DNA of 64,000 nucleotides, taken from positions 1,054,001 to 1,118,000 of the forward strand of contig JAYKKR010000008.1 of the NCBI GenBank assembly GCA_036971615.1. The letters run 5' to 3'. The notes beneath the pieces are model-generated. The model saw only the letters and a list, made by a program, of their open reading frames with translations. It did no database searches and was not told the DNA's origin. Made by a program: the position numbers and the translations under genes. This DNA comes from Amyloporia xantha (taxonomy: Eukaryota; Basidiomycota; Agaricomycetes; Polyporales; Adustoporiaceae). Below are positions 32,429 through 44,680 of this stretch, piece by piece. Every line of letters starts with the position of its first letter. The first letter of the stretch is position 1.

Positions 32429-34426
32429 AACGGATGACCCTGCTCGGAGAGACGTACGAGAACCTCTGGACATGAGGGCGGTCTTCCTATATACTCGTCG
32501 AGACCTGGAAATTGATTATGTGAGCGGAATGCATTGGTGAAATCGCCTCATAAAGGCTATGCGCAGTATTATGGAACCAGCTTACCGATCTTTCCATCGC
32601 TCAAACAATGATCGACCGAGGAATGTTTTCGAAGCCATGCTTGTCCACGCAGTACGTGTCCCATGCGGTCTCAGCGCTGTCACAAAGATGTCTGAGGTCT
32701 GAGATCTATTGGGCTGCATGAGTCGATCACGGGAGGCCGCTGAGGCCGAGCGTTCTAAAATTTTCAGATGGAGAAAAGAGGTAAGTAATGGGCGCGCGGA
32801 ACGTAGATAGAAGGGAAGAGGCAGACCGTGCCACGAAGCAGTGGAATGATAGCGGTTTAATGAAGTCAATATTGGCAATGCGGGAGGCTGTGACTATACG
32901 GAAGCAGTAGGCATGAAATGACCGGATGCGAGTCCAAGACACCAACGGCATCCCATGGTCACTGTCAGTGTAGTTGAAGATAGGCACGTAAAGTGATGAT
33001 CTAGTCTTCATGTGCGACTCGCCTTTCATTCAGTTTCTAATGGAAGTCTCTGGAGGACAATGGAAATCGATGAATCCATGTTATAGTGGAATGGGCGAAT
33101 CAGAAAAATATCTTGTGGTACATATGATCGATCCTCACCACATCAATGATCGGTGAACCAAGCGGTGCTCTGGCAATTCGCCATCGTGTCTTACCGCAAA
33201 GATATCGCAAATATCGCAGTGTACGCATCCCGCTGTGGGTTGACTTTCCTGAGCTGAGAAGACAGGATGCGGGAGGAGAAAGACAAGGTTGATCTAAAGA
33301 GATCGAAACGAACGCTCCTGGCGGCACACCCGACAAAGAACTGATAACATGGGCATGACTCACACGAGAAGTCTCTGTAATAAAAACAGTAAGTGTCTCA
33401 AGGAGAAGGTTCGGGCGGTTCGTAGGGAACCCATACATCTAATGCAAATTGCCTCTTCCTTATTCGTCACTGCTTACGATTGGCCTGGCAAGACAGTGTG
33501 GTACGGTCGTGGAGATGCGGTGACGGAAATACCTGCGAGCAAGTTGGTCACTCTGTTTCGAGGAGCACGAAGACACAAGAGCGCGCATTGAGTAGCGACT
33601 GAGGATGGACGGGTAGGTCAGACAGACAACATACCCAATTTGTCTACGAAACCTGTACCAATCCTGCTCCGGCTTATCAGGCAGAATAGTAGTGATAAGC
33701 CTTATCCCACCACACTCTTGAGAGAGCGGAGGTGGTTAACCAATTCTAGCCAGGATCCATGAAGAAGTCATTGCATTCGAATTCATAAGGTTCATACTGT
33801 CACCGCACTTACCCGCCCAAATGATCCTCTGTGTACAGCGTATGGTTCAGGATGCAGACCACCGCGATGCACTTCCACAGCAAATCAAACGATAGCCCCT
33901 CCCCGTAGGTCGAGCATCATAACAGGCTGTCACTGAGGTCCCACGTTCTGCCAAACACGATGGCTGGAACATTGACAGACGAATCAGAGCCTGAGACCCC
34001 GCCATGGGTAGGCATAATGAGAGGGACAGAGCACCACAGGGTGCTTCGCAGGCATGGTGGACACCGTAGCAAGCATGGCATCCACCCGAAGGCAACAACG
34101 ATCGCGGTGATCTAGGCCATCGCTACATTTTCCGCACTTTCCACACCCGCACCAAGAACCGCATCCACTGAACCAACGTCACTTCCAACCTCCCAGCCCA
34201 CTACTGAACCAACGAGACTCCAGCCTCACCGCCAGGAGAACACCGGATGATGCCGACTGAGGGTCAATTCATATCGTGTACCCAGATTACAGATTGACAG
34301 AAGCGCAGGGCATTGGAACCGCCATGCAGTGATCATTACTCACGATATCTAGGATATGCATTTCGCCGAACATACTGGTCTAGTGCAAAGCGAAGGCCAT
34401 AGCAGATAACTGAAGAGATGGGTACC
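32429..34426. other. gap: gene-poor 2 kb
   Basis: Only short frames on either strand, none with family-like motifs or consistent splice sites. Remnants of another gene cannot be excluded around 32580-33440 (minus). Confidence 0.35.
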
Positions 34427-34982
34427 TCAATAGAGTTTCTCCATCTCATGCAAATCCAGTTCTTCAACCATCTGACGACTTGCATAGCAGAACCCTTGCG
34501 GAGATTTAATGTTGTACTTCGCCTGCAGCTCTTCCCGTCTCAGCGGAGTTTGCAGTTTGTAAAGTGCCCGCACCGGATACGCGTAGCGCGACATGTCTCC
34601 CGCGTCAAAAATATCATTTCCAACCCCAGTAGGATCGCGTAGTTGACCGGGAACCTTTGGTGCGGCAGTGTCAATCACGAAGCTGAAATACATGGTAATC
34701 AGGTGAGCACATTTCACCCACGCATCAAACGCTAGGTTCGAGTACACACGTTATGGCACACGTCGGAGAGGATTCATAAAGCCACAAACGCTCTACATCC
34801 GGTCGTAATTTGTAAGATCTAAATTCGTGGTTCTTCTCTTGATTTCGGATAAGCGCAGCAAATTTAGGCTTGATCGTGAGGATGACATCCGTCCAAACCC
34901 GCTCAAGACTGGGCAGGGAATGTGAACGCGCACTTGAGGGAGAAGGTACAGAGTGTTTCCGAGACAAGCGCGATGCTGGCAT
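34427..34982 (-). CDS. ASCH/PUA-like domain protein
   Basis: Two exons (34750-34982 and 34427-34682) joined across a 67-nt intron give 162 residues. After a basic Ser-rich start (MPASRLSRKHSVPS), the frame reads VILTIKPKFAALIRNQEKN, EFRSYKLRPDVERLWLYES and then FVIDTAAPKVPGQLRDPTG. The combination of IKPK, a Lys-x-x-Glu-Phe-Arg strand and RLWLYE resembles ASCH domains, small PUA-fold modules thought to bind RNA or modified nucleotides. The C-terminal half (GFCYASRQMVEELDLHEMEK) is conserved in fungal proteins of this type as I remember them. No targeting signal is seen. Role unknown. The gene is divergent from Nug1 with 320 bp between starts. Confidence 0.65.
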
Positions 34983-35302
34983 CTTAGCAGTTATAGCGAA
35001 CGTAGCCGACGACGATGCCGAGACAAACACCCTTTCAAGTTCGTCGGATGAAAATTAGGCAGAATGATGACGACCGACAATAGAGAGGGTTTCTCAAACG
35101 CTATAGGGCTTTGAAATGTTATGGCCCGAGTCTGCTTGATTGTCTTTGAAATGGTAACTGGCAAGAAAGTGAAGTCAGTGAACGCTTTGGGCGCCTGCAG
35201 GATGTCGCAGATCTCGATCTATCCGTTTTTGGCAACGATCAATTGAGGTCAGAATTTCTCTGCTGAATCGAAAACTAGCTCTGCTCACATCCTGCTTCAA
35301 CT
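34983..35302. other. divergent promoter, ASCH-like gene / Nug1
   Basis: 320 bp between two starts; no clear element seen. Confidence 0.4.
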
Positions 35303-37726
35303 ATGCCTCGCATTCGCAAAAGTATGTTCAACTGCTCTTGTGATAGGAATTAGACTAATAAGATGCTGTAGAGACCACCAAGCGAGGGACTACTAATCAG
35401 CGCGAAAAGATCAAGCACAAGGTCGCAGAGACCAGAAAGAAGAGGAAAAAGGAGTCGAAGAAGGTCACGCAATGGAAAACGAGTACGTCCTATATCTTTG
35501 TTTGGCTGTACTCAGTACTGAGCACTCACACAATTCATGCAGAAAATCCAAAAGATCCAGGCATCCCCAATAACTTCCCTTACAAGGATCAGATTTTAGC
35601 GGAGGTTGCAGAGGAGCGGAGAAAGGTATGTCATTAGCCCTAAACATCATTCCAGACAGGCTCAATATTTTCAACGAAAGGCTGCAGAGGAGAAGGAACG
35701 ACGAAAAGAGGAAAAGAGAGCTGCTAAGGCGAAAGTCACTGCTGATGAGGACGGTGCCGACGACTCAGGTTCAGAAGCAGGCTTCGAAAGCGTCCGGTCA
35801 ATAAATGCAAGCAAGCGTGAAAAGCTCAGCACGCAAGCCGCCCCTTCAACCGCCGAAGTCGAGGATGCAGAAGAAGTGCCCGTTCTGTTTAATCGAGACT
35901 TACCCACTCTCAAGTCCGTCCTCGATTTGGCGGATGTGGTAATCGAGGTCCTGGATGCCCGCGACCCTCTACTTTGCAGGAGCTTGCATATCGAGGAGGT
36001 TTCGGAGGGCAAGAAGACGTTACTTGTGCTGAACAAGATTGGTAATTCCATTCATCTGTATACAAAACTATGTCACTCACAACGCCCTGTACAGATGTAT
36101 GTCCTCGAGAGGCAGTATCTTCATGGGCTGGCACGCTTCGAAGCCAACATCCTACTGTCTTGTTTCGTTCTGCCTCTGCCTTTCTCCCGTCTGCTCCAGA
36201 ACAGTCAGGGAAGGGAAAGGGCAAGGAGCGGGCTAATGATGCATGGGGCGCCGAGTCTATCAAGGCATGCTTGCAGCAGTGGAGACAAGAGAAGGGTGAT
36301 GACGTTCCGCTGGTGGTTGCTGTTGTTGGCGTCACGAATGTACGCAGTCGCAGTCTGTTCTCATTGCACGATATGCTCATCTACTGCTCAGGCTGGGAAA
36401 AGCTCACTCATCAACTCTGTATTGGGCAAGGCTGCATTGTCTACGTACAACACGTCTGCAGCATTAGATGGGCCAACTACTACCGCATATCCACAAGAAG
36501 TCTCTCTGGAGATTGATGGGCAACCTATTCGTTTCATCGATACACCGGGACTTGCGTGGTGTGCTTCCGAAGAAAATACGTCGGAAGAAGTCCAGCATCT
36601 GCGAGCACGAGATATTCTATTGAGGAATAGGGGTAGGGTCGAGCGGCTGAAGGATCCAGCTCCAGTGGGTAAGTTCCAGCACAATTGCTATCTCTATTGG
36701 AAGCTGCTCACTTCACATCCTAGTGGCCGAGTTGGTCTCGCGTGCCGATCGCGAAGACCTGATGCTTTTCTACAATCTCCCGGCTTTCGCGGACGGGGAC
36801 GCCAATGCCTTCCTCTCGGGTGTCGCACGCTCCAACGGACTCATCAAGAAGGTCTGTATTCGGAACTACCGTACTATTCGGACATCATTCACTGACTAGT
36901 CCTGATATACTATTAGGGTGCCGTGCTCGATCTCGCAGGCGCTTCTCGTATTGTTCTTCGCGACTGGAGCACCGGGAAATTCCCTCGTTACACGGTCCCG
37001 CCCTCAGCAGCTTCGAGCCCACCTGCCGATGCTGCCTTTGCCGACATCTATGCCAAAGACGAGGATATCCTGTCTCGTCTGGCGACACGGAAGGAGATGC
37101 GCAAGGCCGGAGGGGTCGTCAAACTCAAGACCGGGGAGCCAGAGGCCAGGAAGGCCGTCCTTGATGCATCTTGGGCTGGTGATGAGAATAACAGCGGCAG
37201 CGATGGGGACGAAGAGAGTCAAGAGGATGATGTGGATGAGGGTGCTTCCGACGATGTTGAAGATGATGAGATGGACGAGGATGACGACGACGACGAGGAT
37301 GAAGAGGAAGACAGCGAGGATGAAGAAGAGGACGCACCGGTCCCGCCACCCGGCAAGCGGAAACGGAGCGCGTCGAAGGTCGCTCCTGCTCCAGCTCGTC
37401 CCGCCAAAAAGGTTGCTTTCGCAGCTGACCCGAAGGAGTCCAAGCAGGCGCGTTCCGCGGCCGGTGCGAAAGGCTCCCATGCAGCGGCCCGCAAAGCAAA
37501 AGTTGAGGCCACGGTCGAGCGTTCAGATGACGCTGCTGCGAAACCAAAAGCGAAATCGTCCAGTGCGGCCAAGCCGGCGCAATCCGCCAAGGAGCGAAAA
37601 GCACCAGTAAAACAGGCGTCCGCAGTCTCTTCGACGAAGAAGGTCGCCAACTCGTCTGCAAAGAAGCTCCCCCTGTCCTCTGCGAAGACTGGCGAAGAGG
37701 CTTATGACTTCAAGCAGTTCTTCTAG
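35303..37726 (+). CDS. NUG1: nucleolar GTPase Nug1/Grn1 (nucleostemin family), circularly permuted
   Basis: Eight exons: 35303-35321, 35372-35482, 35543-35625, 35681-36041, 36095-36339, 36392-36668, 36724-36851, 36917-37726. The protein helps assemble and export 60S ribosomal subunits. It has a basic start (QREKIKHKVAETRKKRKKES), a Lys/Glu coiled coil, then the YlqF-type GTPase with motifs in permuted order: G4 (VLNKID, made across an intron), G1 (VGVTNAGKSSLINSVLGK) and G3 (RFIDTPGLAW). G5 lies between G4 and G1. The RNA-binding C-terminal part follows (LIKKGAVLDLAGASRIVLRD). The tail has a long Asp/Glu run and then Lys/Ala-rich sequence, typical of nucleolar proteins. The intron after EERRK (35626-35680) has an AAAG acceptor; a 34-nt alternative ending at 35659 also keeps frame, so that junction is uncertain. 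Confidence 0.9.
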
Positions 37727-38175
37727 CTCACCAGCTCGGTTGTCACGATGTATTCTTTATTCCCAAGCCCAATCCGTTATCTACAGGTACATGCATGATT
37801 AAAATTACTCGTGTAGCCAAATTTATCACCGTCTGTCATCAATGTTCTATATCGTGGGTGGAATGTGAAAGGGTATAAGTCAATTGAAACTAGGGTGACA
37901 AGATATGAGCATGAAAGACCAAGATGTATTGCTGGTGATAATGCAAGTGTGAATACTGCCAAGAAGACGATGCATGCAGGATTAATAGTAAGCGGTGAGA
38001 TGAATGATGAGGACGTCGCCCTCCGCACTGGCTGTCAGCCGAGCACAGGAGCTCGATGGGTCGTAACGAGAAAAGAGAAAAAGGAAAATGCGGGAAAATG
38101 ACAAAGCAAACGTTCCATGCACATGCAAGAGAACCCAGAAACCAGAAAATCAAGTCCAGGACGCGCGCAGATCGA
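37727..38175. other. gap: convergent 3' flanks of Nug1 and MDR gene
   Basis: 449 bp between stop codons on opposite strands. No gene seen. Confidence 0.45.
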
Positions 38176-41100
38176 CTACGCGCCGACCTTGACGACGCAC
38201 GTCCCTCCATCCTTCAAGACGCCTCTCGGCCCATCCGCGTCGCGCCTGAACGCTTCCGGCGCACGCTCGAAGGGCACCACTCGATCTTCTTCTCCTTCCT
38301 CCCCAAGACCAACCCACGGCCGGACTTTGCCGCCCTCGACCATCGCGACGACCGCACCAAGCGAGTCGCGCACGTCCTCTCCCTCGTCCACGTCCGCCGC
38401 AACACTGATGCACGCATACCCAACCGTGCGCTTGGCCTTTCCTTTTCCACCGCTGCCGAAAACTCGACTGGATGAGCTGGACGAGGCGGTACCCTTAGCA
38501 GGCGCGCTAGTGGACATGGCGCGACGGAGGGAGCGGAGACCTGACCGAAGATTATCCTGCGCTTTGGGAACCGCGCGGGAAGGCATGTCCCCAACAAGGG
38601 TGGTGAATTGAGCATAGGACATGGTCTCCTTCTTCCTTCTCTGCTCGTCGAGCTCCTCGCTCGTGAGATCCTCCGGGGCCGTATGGATAGCAGAGAGTGT
38701 GGGCGCCGACTGCGTCGCAGCGGCAGACGGGACGGTGGCCAGCAATCTCTGCGCTGCCTCCCATATACACACGCCGCCCACCGTGTCAAGCACCGCATCG
38801 AACGACCGGCCCTCATCCACGAACCGCTCCAGAATACCAAGCGGCTCGCCCACGCAGATCTCCTCCGCACCCCACGCACGGAGCCGCGCCTCCACCCGCG
38901 CCCTTTTGCTAAACGCAGGCGACCGGACGCTCTCCTCCGACGAATCCTCCTTCTCGTCTGCATCGCGCACAACCGACTTGGGCACCTGCACGCATATATG
39001 CGCGCGCTTCCGCCCGATCATCTGCAGCGCCATCGCGCCCGGCCCGTCGTGACCCATGAGGATGAGGACACGCGGCCGCTCGGGGTTTCTACCAGGCCGC
39101 GAGGCGAGGACGTCGGCGAATGTGCGCACGGCACGGTGGGCGGGAAGACCACAGAGGGCAAGAAGAGCAAGTTCTTCCAGCGTGAGCGGGGCAGGAGGTG
39201 CTAGCGGAGAGGGCGCGTGTGGCTGATGCGCAGCAACGATCGGGGGTTGAGGTGCAGACGGGAGCGACAATGTACGAGTATGACTATGCGTGCGTCGGCG
39301 AGGAGGGAAAAGATACGACGGCCGCGCACGGGGCTGCGGGCACCGGAAGACACGATGGCGCTCAATGAGGACAAACTCTGCAAGCGCACCGCACTGCCAT
39401 AGAAACGCATCAGCTCACTAACCCTCTCCACATACACACGAGAAAACCGAAACTCACCTTCCGCACGTCCAACAAGCCAACGACCCACTCTCCCCTCTTA
39501 CACACCTCCCGACTGACCTCAAACCCACACTCCATCGCCCGCCCCACGAAGCTCCGCCCAGGGACGAACCCCCGCTTCCTCTTCCCCCGCCCAATCGAGC
39601 CCCCACCGCCTCCACTCCTCCGCTCCGCCTTCTCCTGCACCATCAACGAGTCCAATCCATCCAGCCCGACCGCAAACACCTGCACGAGCACATACGCCGA
39701 CGGCACAAACGACGGCGGCGCCACATGCGCCGTGAACGCCACCGCCAACGGCAGCGCCCCACGCAAATGCGCCGGCGTTGCGCCGTCCCTATCCCTATCC
39801 CTGTCCCTATCCACCGCCCGCTCGCGACTGCGCAGCCGCCGATCCATATCCTTCCCACCCCCGCTCTTCTTCCGCCCGAGCCCCAGCGAGAAGCTCCGCG
39901 AGAGCCGCGTGCGCGTCCTCGTCAGCGCCGACGCGGGCAGGGCAGCCGCCGCGCCGCGCACGACCTCGACGGTCGCCATGCTGCTCTGCGCGCGCCCCGA
40001 GCGCACGAGGTCGACGCGCCCGTCCGCGAGGGGCTTCCCGTTCTTCGGCGTGTAGCTCGCGTGGGGCAGCGTCAGGCCCGTGTACCCGCCCGCCTGCACC
40101 GCGCCGGGGGCGGTCGGGATCGGCGCGGGCAGCGCGTGCGTCGGCAGCCCGGAGTCGGCGGCGAGCGGGGACGCCGTGCGCCCGGGCGGCGTCGAAGTCA
40201 ATGTCGGCGCGGAGATGAAGGACGGCACGGACATGGATGGCGAGGAGAGCGACAGGGAGCGCTGGTGCGTGCGCTGGCGGGCGTAGTCGCGCATCTTGGA
40301 ATCGGGCGACTCGCTGGGCGATGGCGGGGGCGAGTCGGCGTGCAGCCCGCGCTGCATCTGCTGGAGGAGCTCCGACTCGGACATGGACGCGCGCCGCTGC
40401 ATCATGCTCGACACGAAGCGCATCCCGGGGTACGTCGGGCCGTTGTTGGGGCTTCCTCCCGTCCCGCCGCTCACATTGTACGGCCACTCCCCTTCCAACC
40501 CAACGCTCGGCGCCGGGGTACTCGCGCGACTCACCTCCGCGCTGCTCGCACCTACATCCGTACTGCATTCACTCTCGTCCTCCTCCCACAGCGCGCTCAT
40601 GCGGCTCCTCGAGTGCCGTTGGGAATGACGGCTGTTCCTACGCTCCTTCGGGCGTGGCCGCACGGGACGCGGCGTCGGCGCAGCGACGGTGGGCAGGTCA
40701 GGGAACGGCTGGCGGTCGAGCTGGTGTGGCGCAGGGAGAGCAGCGAGCGCAGGAGGTGGAGGGAGTAGATCCGGGTGCAGCGGACGCGCACGGCGACGAG
40801 GCGAGTTGTTGCTCGCGCTCGCATGGCTGGTGCTGCTCGCCGGCGTAGATGGCGATGGCAGAGGCGACGGGGACCCAGAAGGACGCGCGCGCACGGGCGA
40901 CACGGGTGAGGCCGGCGGAGGGGGCACGAGCCACCGCACGTCGCGCGCCCAGTCCTCGTCCGTGCGCGCGGGCTGCGGCTGCGAGTGCCGGCGCGTCGCG
41001 TGAATGGTGCTGGCAGCGTGGGGTGCAAGCGACGCGGGCGAGAGGTCGATGCTGAGTGGGCGAGGACGCCGCGCGGACGCCGACGAGCTCGAGATGATGG

Positions 41101-42254
41101 TGATGACCTCCGTCTCAGTCTCGCGCTCGGCAATGTCGAATTTGGGCGGGCCCACGACGGAGCAGGCTGGGGTGGTGACGCGCGTAGAGGTCGTAGCCGC
41201 CGAGTCGAAGAGGGACGCGGTATCGTGCTCGGATACGGACACGGAGGGAGACGTGGAGAAGGAACCGGCGGCGGAGCACGAAGAAAGGGATGAGTCCGAT
41301 GCGGTGCGAGAGACCGGGGCCGACGCGGGGTCCGCGTCCGAGGCGGGCCCAGGCGTCACTGTGGTGTCAGCTTCCGTATCGTGGTCCACGCCGGAGTCGG
41401 TACTGGGGCGCACGTGGGGAGAATAGACATCGGGGTCGCGCGAGAGGGTGGGAGGCGCGAGGGCAGACTTGCATTTTAGGCTGGGACGGCCGTGGAGGGG
41501 CAGGAGCGCGGAGGCGAGGGCCTGGGGCTCGAGGAGGGTGGCGGGCATGTCTGAGGAGGCGGGGAGAGCTGAGGACGAGGGGGGAGAGGGCGCGAGCTCT
41601 GAACGGGGGGTATAAAAGACGTCGCTGTCGTCGTCGGGGCTGTCCTCTGTGCTGGGGCCGCCGAGTGGGCCTGAAGGAGCGACGGGGTGCGCGACGGCGA
41701 GACGCGAAGGGGGAGGAGGGGTGCGAACGTGTGTGGGACTTATGTAGGGCGGGAGGGGAGGGAGGGCATGGGTGCCGGCAGAGGGACAGGCGTTCTTGTG
41801 GTTCTGTGAGATCTGTAATGAGGAAGAAGAGGATGACGCGATTTGGCGGATAAGAGATCGGCTAGGGAGAAGCTAGCGACGTTGGCATCAAGAGAGATGC
41901 GTGATAAATAAAAATGGGTGATAAGCTGGTGCGTCTCGTTAGCCGAGCCGGAGAAGCACTGACCTCCGAATGTGGTTCTTGGGTGGTCTCCGGCGTGCGC
42001 TGCCTGCGAAAGCGGCGGGAGCGGGAGCGAGGGGATGGGGGAGGTGGTGGGGGGTGAGAAAGGAGAGAGGTTGAAGGAGAGACATGGTGAGAATGGACGG
42101 AAGCAGCGGGGGAATGATCTTCTTCGAACGAATGGCTTGTGGTTGCGACGCGGATAAGATCGTGCTTTGTGGAGTGATAGTCCTTCTGGGGTGGGAAAGA
42201 GTAGCTCTGGGACGGGCGGCCGAGGATGGACTGGAGGATAGTGGGCTTGGGCAT
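38176..42254 (-). CDS. MDR-superfamily (GroES/quinone oxidoreductase-like) protein with very long disordered N-terminus
   Basis: Three exons (41964-42254, 39458-41812, 38176-39393) join in phase to 1287 residues. The C-terminal 450 residues look like a medium-chain dehydrogenase/reductase fold. A GroES-like part contains YVLVQVFAVGLDGLDSLMV and PGRSFVGRAMECGFEVS. A Rossmann part contains RVLILMGHDGPGAMALQMIG and SFDAVLDTVGGVCIWEAA. The usual GxGxxG is here GHDGPGA, and I see no zinc-ligand set, so it may bind a nucleotide without classic catalysis. The first 750 residues are Ser/Pro/Arg-rich, with dense SP and SR pairs. It recalls Ast1-like or reticulon-interacting MDR proteins, but this is uncertain. 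Start chosen at MPKPTILQSILGRPSQ; the first junction follows HSE at a GTCAGT donor. Confidence 0.72.
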
Positions 42255-44157
42255 CGGCTCGGACAGCGACGACGGAGGAGATGATGGTGGTGGAGACAAG
42301 GGAAACACGTGTGAAGGCTGCTGCTGCGTGTGGGATGTGATGGTGTGTTGACGGAGAAGAGAGGCGCATGATGCGACGCTGCAGTGGCTGCACACGGTGA
42401 ACCCGGGCCCAGGGAGTGGAGCACGATGGCGTACCCAGCGGCGGTGCCCTGCGACTGCTGTTGCCAGCCGCCCATTCCGGCTCGTCGCATCGTCCATCCT
42501 TGCCTTTTCTGGCAACCACACCCAATCGAGATTATCGTCCAGCGTTGGCGTCTGCTCTCCTGCTTCTCTGCCCGATTGGCTCTCTCTGTCAGGTTGTCCC
42601 TGCTGCTGCTGCGTACGTCCCTGCGTCCTGTCCACTAATAACAGCCGCGCCCGTCTGGCATCACAATCTGCCCATCTCTCCTCTACCATCCATCACATCA
42701 CGTTCGACGCCACCTAACCTTTCAGAAATCAGACCACGGTCCTATCTCTCTTCACCCTCGCACGAACGTGATCGCACACTTTGTCAGACCCGTTCTCTGG
42801 TCTATCCCCCAACCATCCATCACGGACGTTTCTGATACGCGTTTCCCCCGGCACATCCTCATACATTCACCGCACACCAGATCCCCCTATCTGCCCTTCC
42901 AATCCACCACCGTGCGTCCCGTTCTTCACCCTTCCAATCCCCGCCCGTACAAGCTAAGCTTCATCCTGTTCAATTCCGTCTTCTTTCGACCTCCCATTTC
43001 AAATCACGTGATATCCATCCATGTACCCTCTACTGCTGCATCTGACATCTCCGTCAACTCCGCGCACGCCCCGGTAACCTCGGCTTTCGGCAGCAAACAG
43101 CACATCCCTCTCACTGCGACTCTCCTCACCCAGCACTAGAAGCCAGCCCACCCCCGCATCCCATTATCACGCTCGTATCGCCCCATCAGCCATGCCCCGC
43201 CTCATGGCCGCCTTCCTGTGTGAACAGAACGCACAGAAGCCCTGGGGCGTGCCCTCGTCCACGCATGAACGCACCCATATCGCCCTCCGTGTATGTATAT
43301 CACGATAGTAGTCCAGATAGACTCGCCGGCTTCGCGTCATGCGGGGGGCATACTCACGTCTCAATAGACGGACGCTATCGTTCTATGTATAGAAGCCCTG
43401 TCATCCCTCTGCATATCCGTCTGTACGGCGCACCATCCTATCCTATCGATAGCTCCCGGGACCCGTACGCCCGAGACGTGAAACTCGAAACGAAACCGCT
43501 CGCTAGCCCCCGCGCGCGTTCACCCCTACTAGTCTCACAATCCCCTGCCACTAGTTTTCCGCCTATATTTCTGACATCTTGACGCCAGCCCCAGGAGTCG
43601 AACCGTCCTCGATACACGATACGCCGCAACAACGTCCATACGTGTCCGTGAAAGGCATACAGCCCCCGGGCGCACACGGATAGTTGCCATGGCACGGCCG
43701 CGCGCAGGCCCTTCATTGTGCACTTATTCTCCCAAACTTCATCTGACAGGCTCGGAACTCTGATTCGGATGGCCAGGGCCTGCTGCCTGCTGCCAGAGCC
43801 CACTCGTCCGACTCGGGACTTGGGATCAGTGGGCACGCACGCACGTTTGTTCCTCCTCCACATTCTCATCCTAGTCCTAATCCTGGGCCTCGCCCTCGCC
43901 CTCGATTCACTCAATTCAACCCTCTTCCTCAGCCCACCTCTAACCAAGCATGCATCCCCGTTCCCTCTATCAAGTCACGCTCAACCCTAACACGGATCCA
44001 GGATGCGTCCGGATGCAGATACGGACACGGATACAGATACAGATAGACGTTCACAGTAATAGTCCCATTCACGCTCACACTCACATTCATATTCAGATAG
44101 GATGCGTACCCGCATTCCGGACAGCTGTCGCCTCAGGGTATGCATCATATCATTCCC

Positions 44158-44212
44158 TCATCCATCCATCATCTATCCATTCAATATCTATCCATCCATT
44201 CATCTTATTGCG
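44158..44212. repeat. CATC/TATC simple repeat
   Basis: Imperfect tandem ATCC and TATC units with ATC interruptions. Confidence 0.7.
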
Positions 44213-44655
44213 CCCGCCACCGCCTTCGATCATACCAACACTGACCACCGAATACCGAACAAAGAGCCCAGGACCCAGACTCAGAACCAGGACGGGTAAG
44301 CAATAATAGTCTTATTCAACGGCGGCGTGGGATCAGTACTGCGTTCTGCCCTGCGAACTCAGGAAGCAGTGAGCTTGAATGGCGTTTGGCCTCGTCTTTC
44401 CCTTCCCCTTCCACTTCGTCTGATCCCGTTCCTGCCTGGTGTCCCAGTGTCCTATTGTCCCGGTGTCCCAGTATCGCACTTTCCAGGTGCCCCATTCCAT
44501 CTTCACCGGTTCCTAGCTTTATCCTGTCCACGTCTCGCTCGATTTCCGTCCCCAGACCAGACCTCCCCCCGCTCCCGCAGCGAGAGAAGCATCGCAGACG
44601 TTCTCTCGTTGCTTTCTACACATTCCTCATCGCGACGGCCGCTCTGCCGCCCCGC

Positions 44656-44680
44656 CCCCGCCCCCCCCCCCCACACACAC
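44656..44680. repeat. poly-C run followed by CA repeat
   Basis: A long C homopolymer passes directly into CACACACA. Runs of this sort are often mis-sized in assemblies. Confidence 0.8.

Noticed and set aside
36340..36391. In-frame read-through of the NUG1 G1-loop intron
   Set aside because: Reading through destroys the VGVTNAGKSS loop, which splicing restores exactly.
39725..40768. 347-codon plus-strand Arg/Ala-rich frame
   Set aside because: Mirror of the GC-rich minus-strand MDR gene; composition explains the open frame.
44010..44215. Tandem GATAC and CATC units as a CRISPR-like array
   Set aside because: Units are 4-6 bp without spacers; simple microsatellites in a eukaryotic genome.
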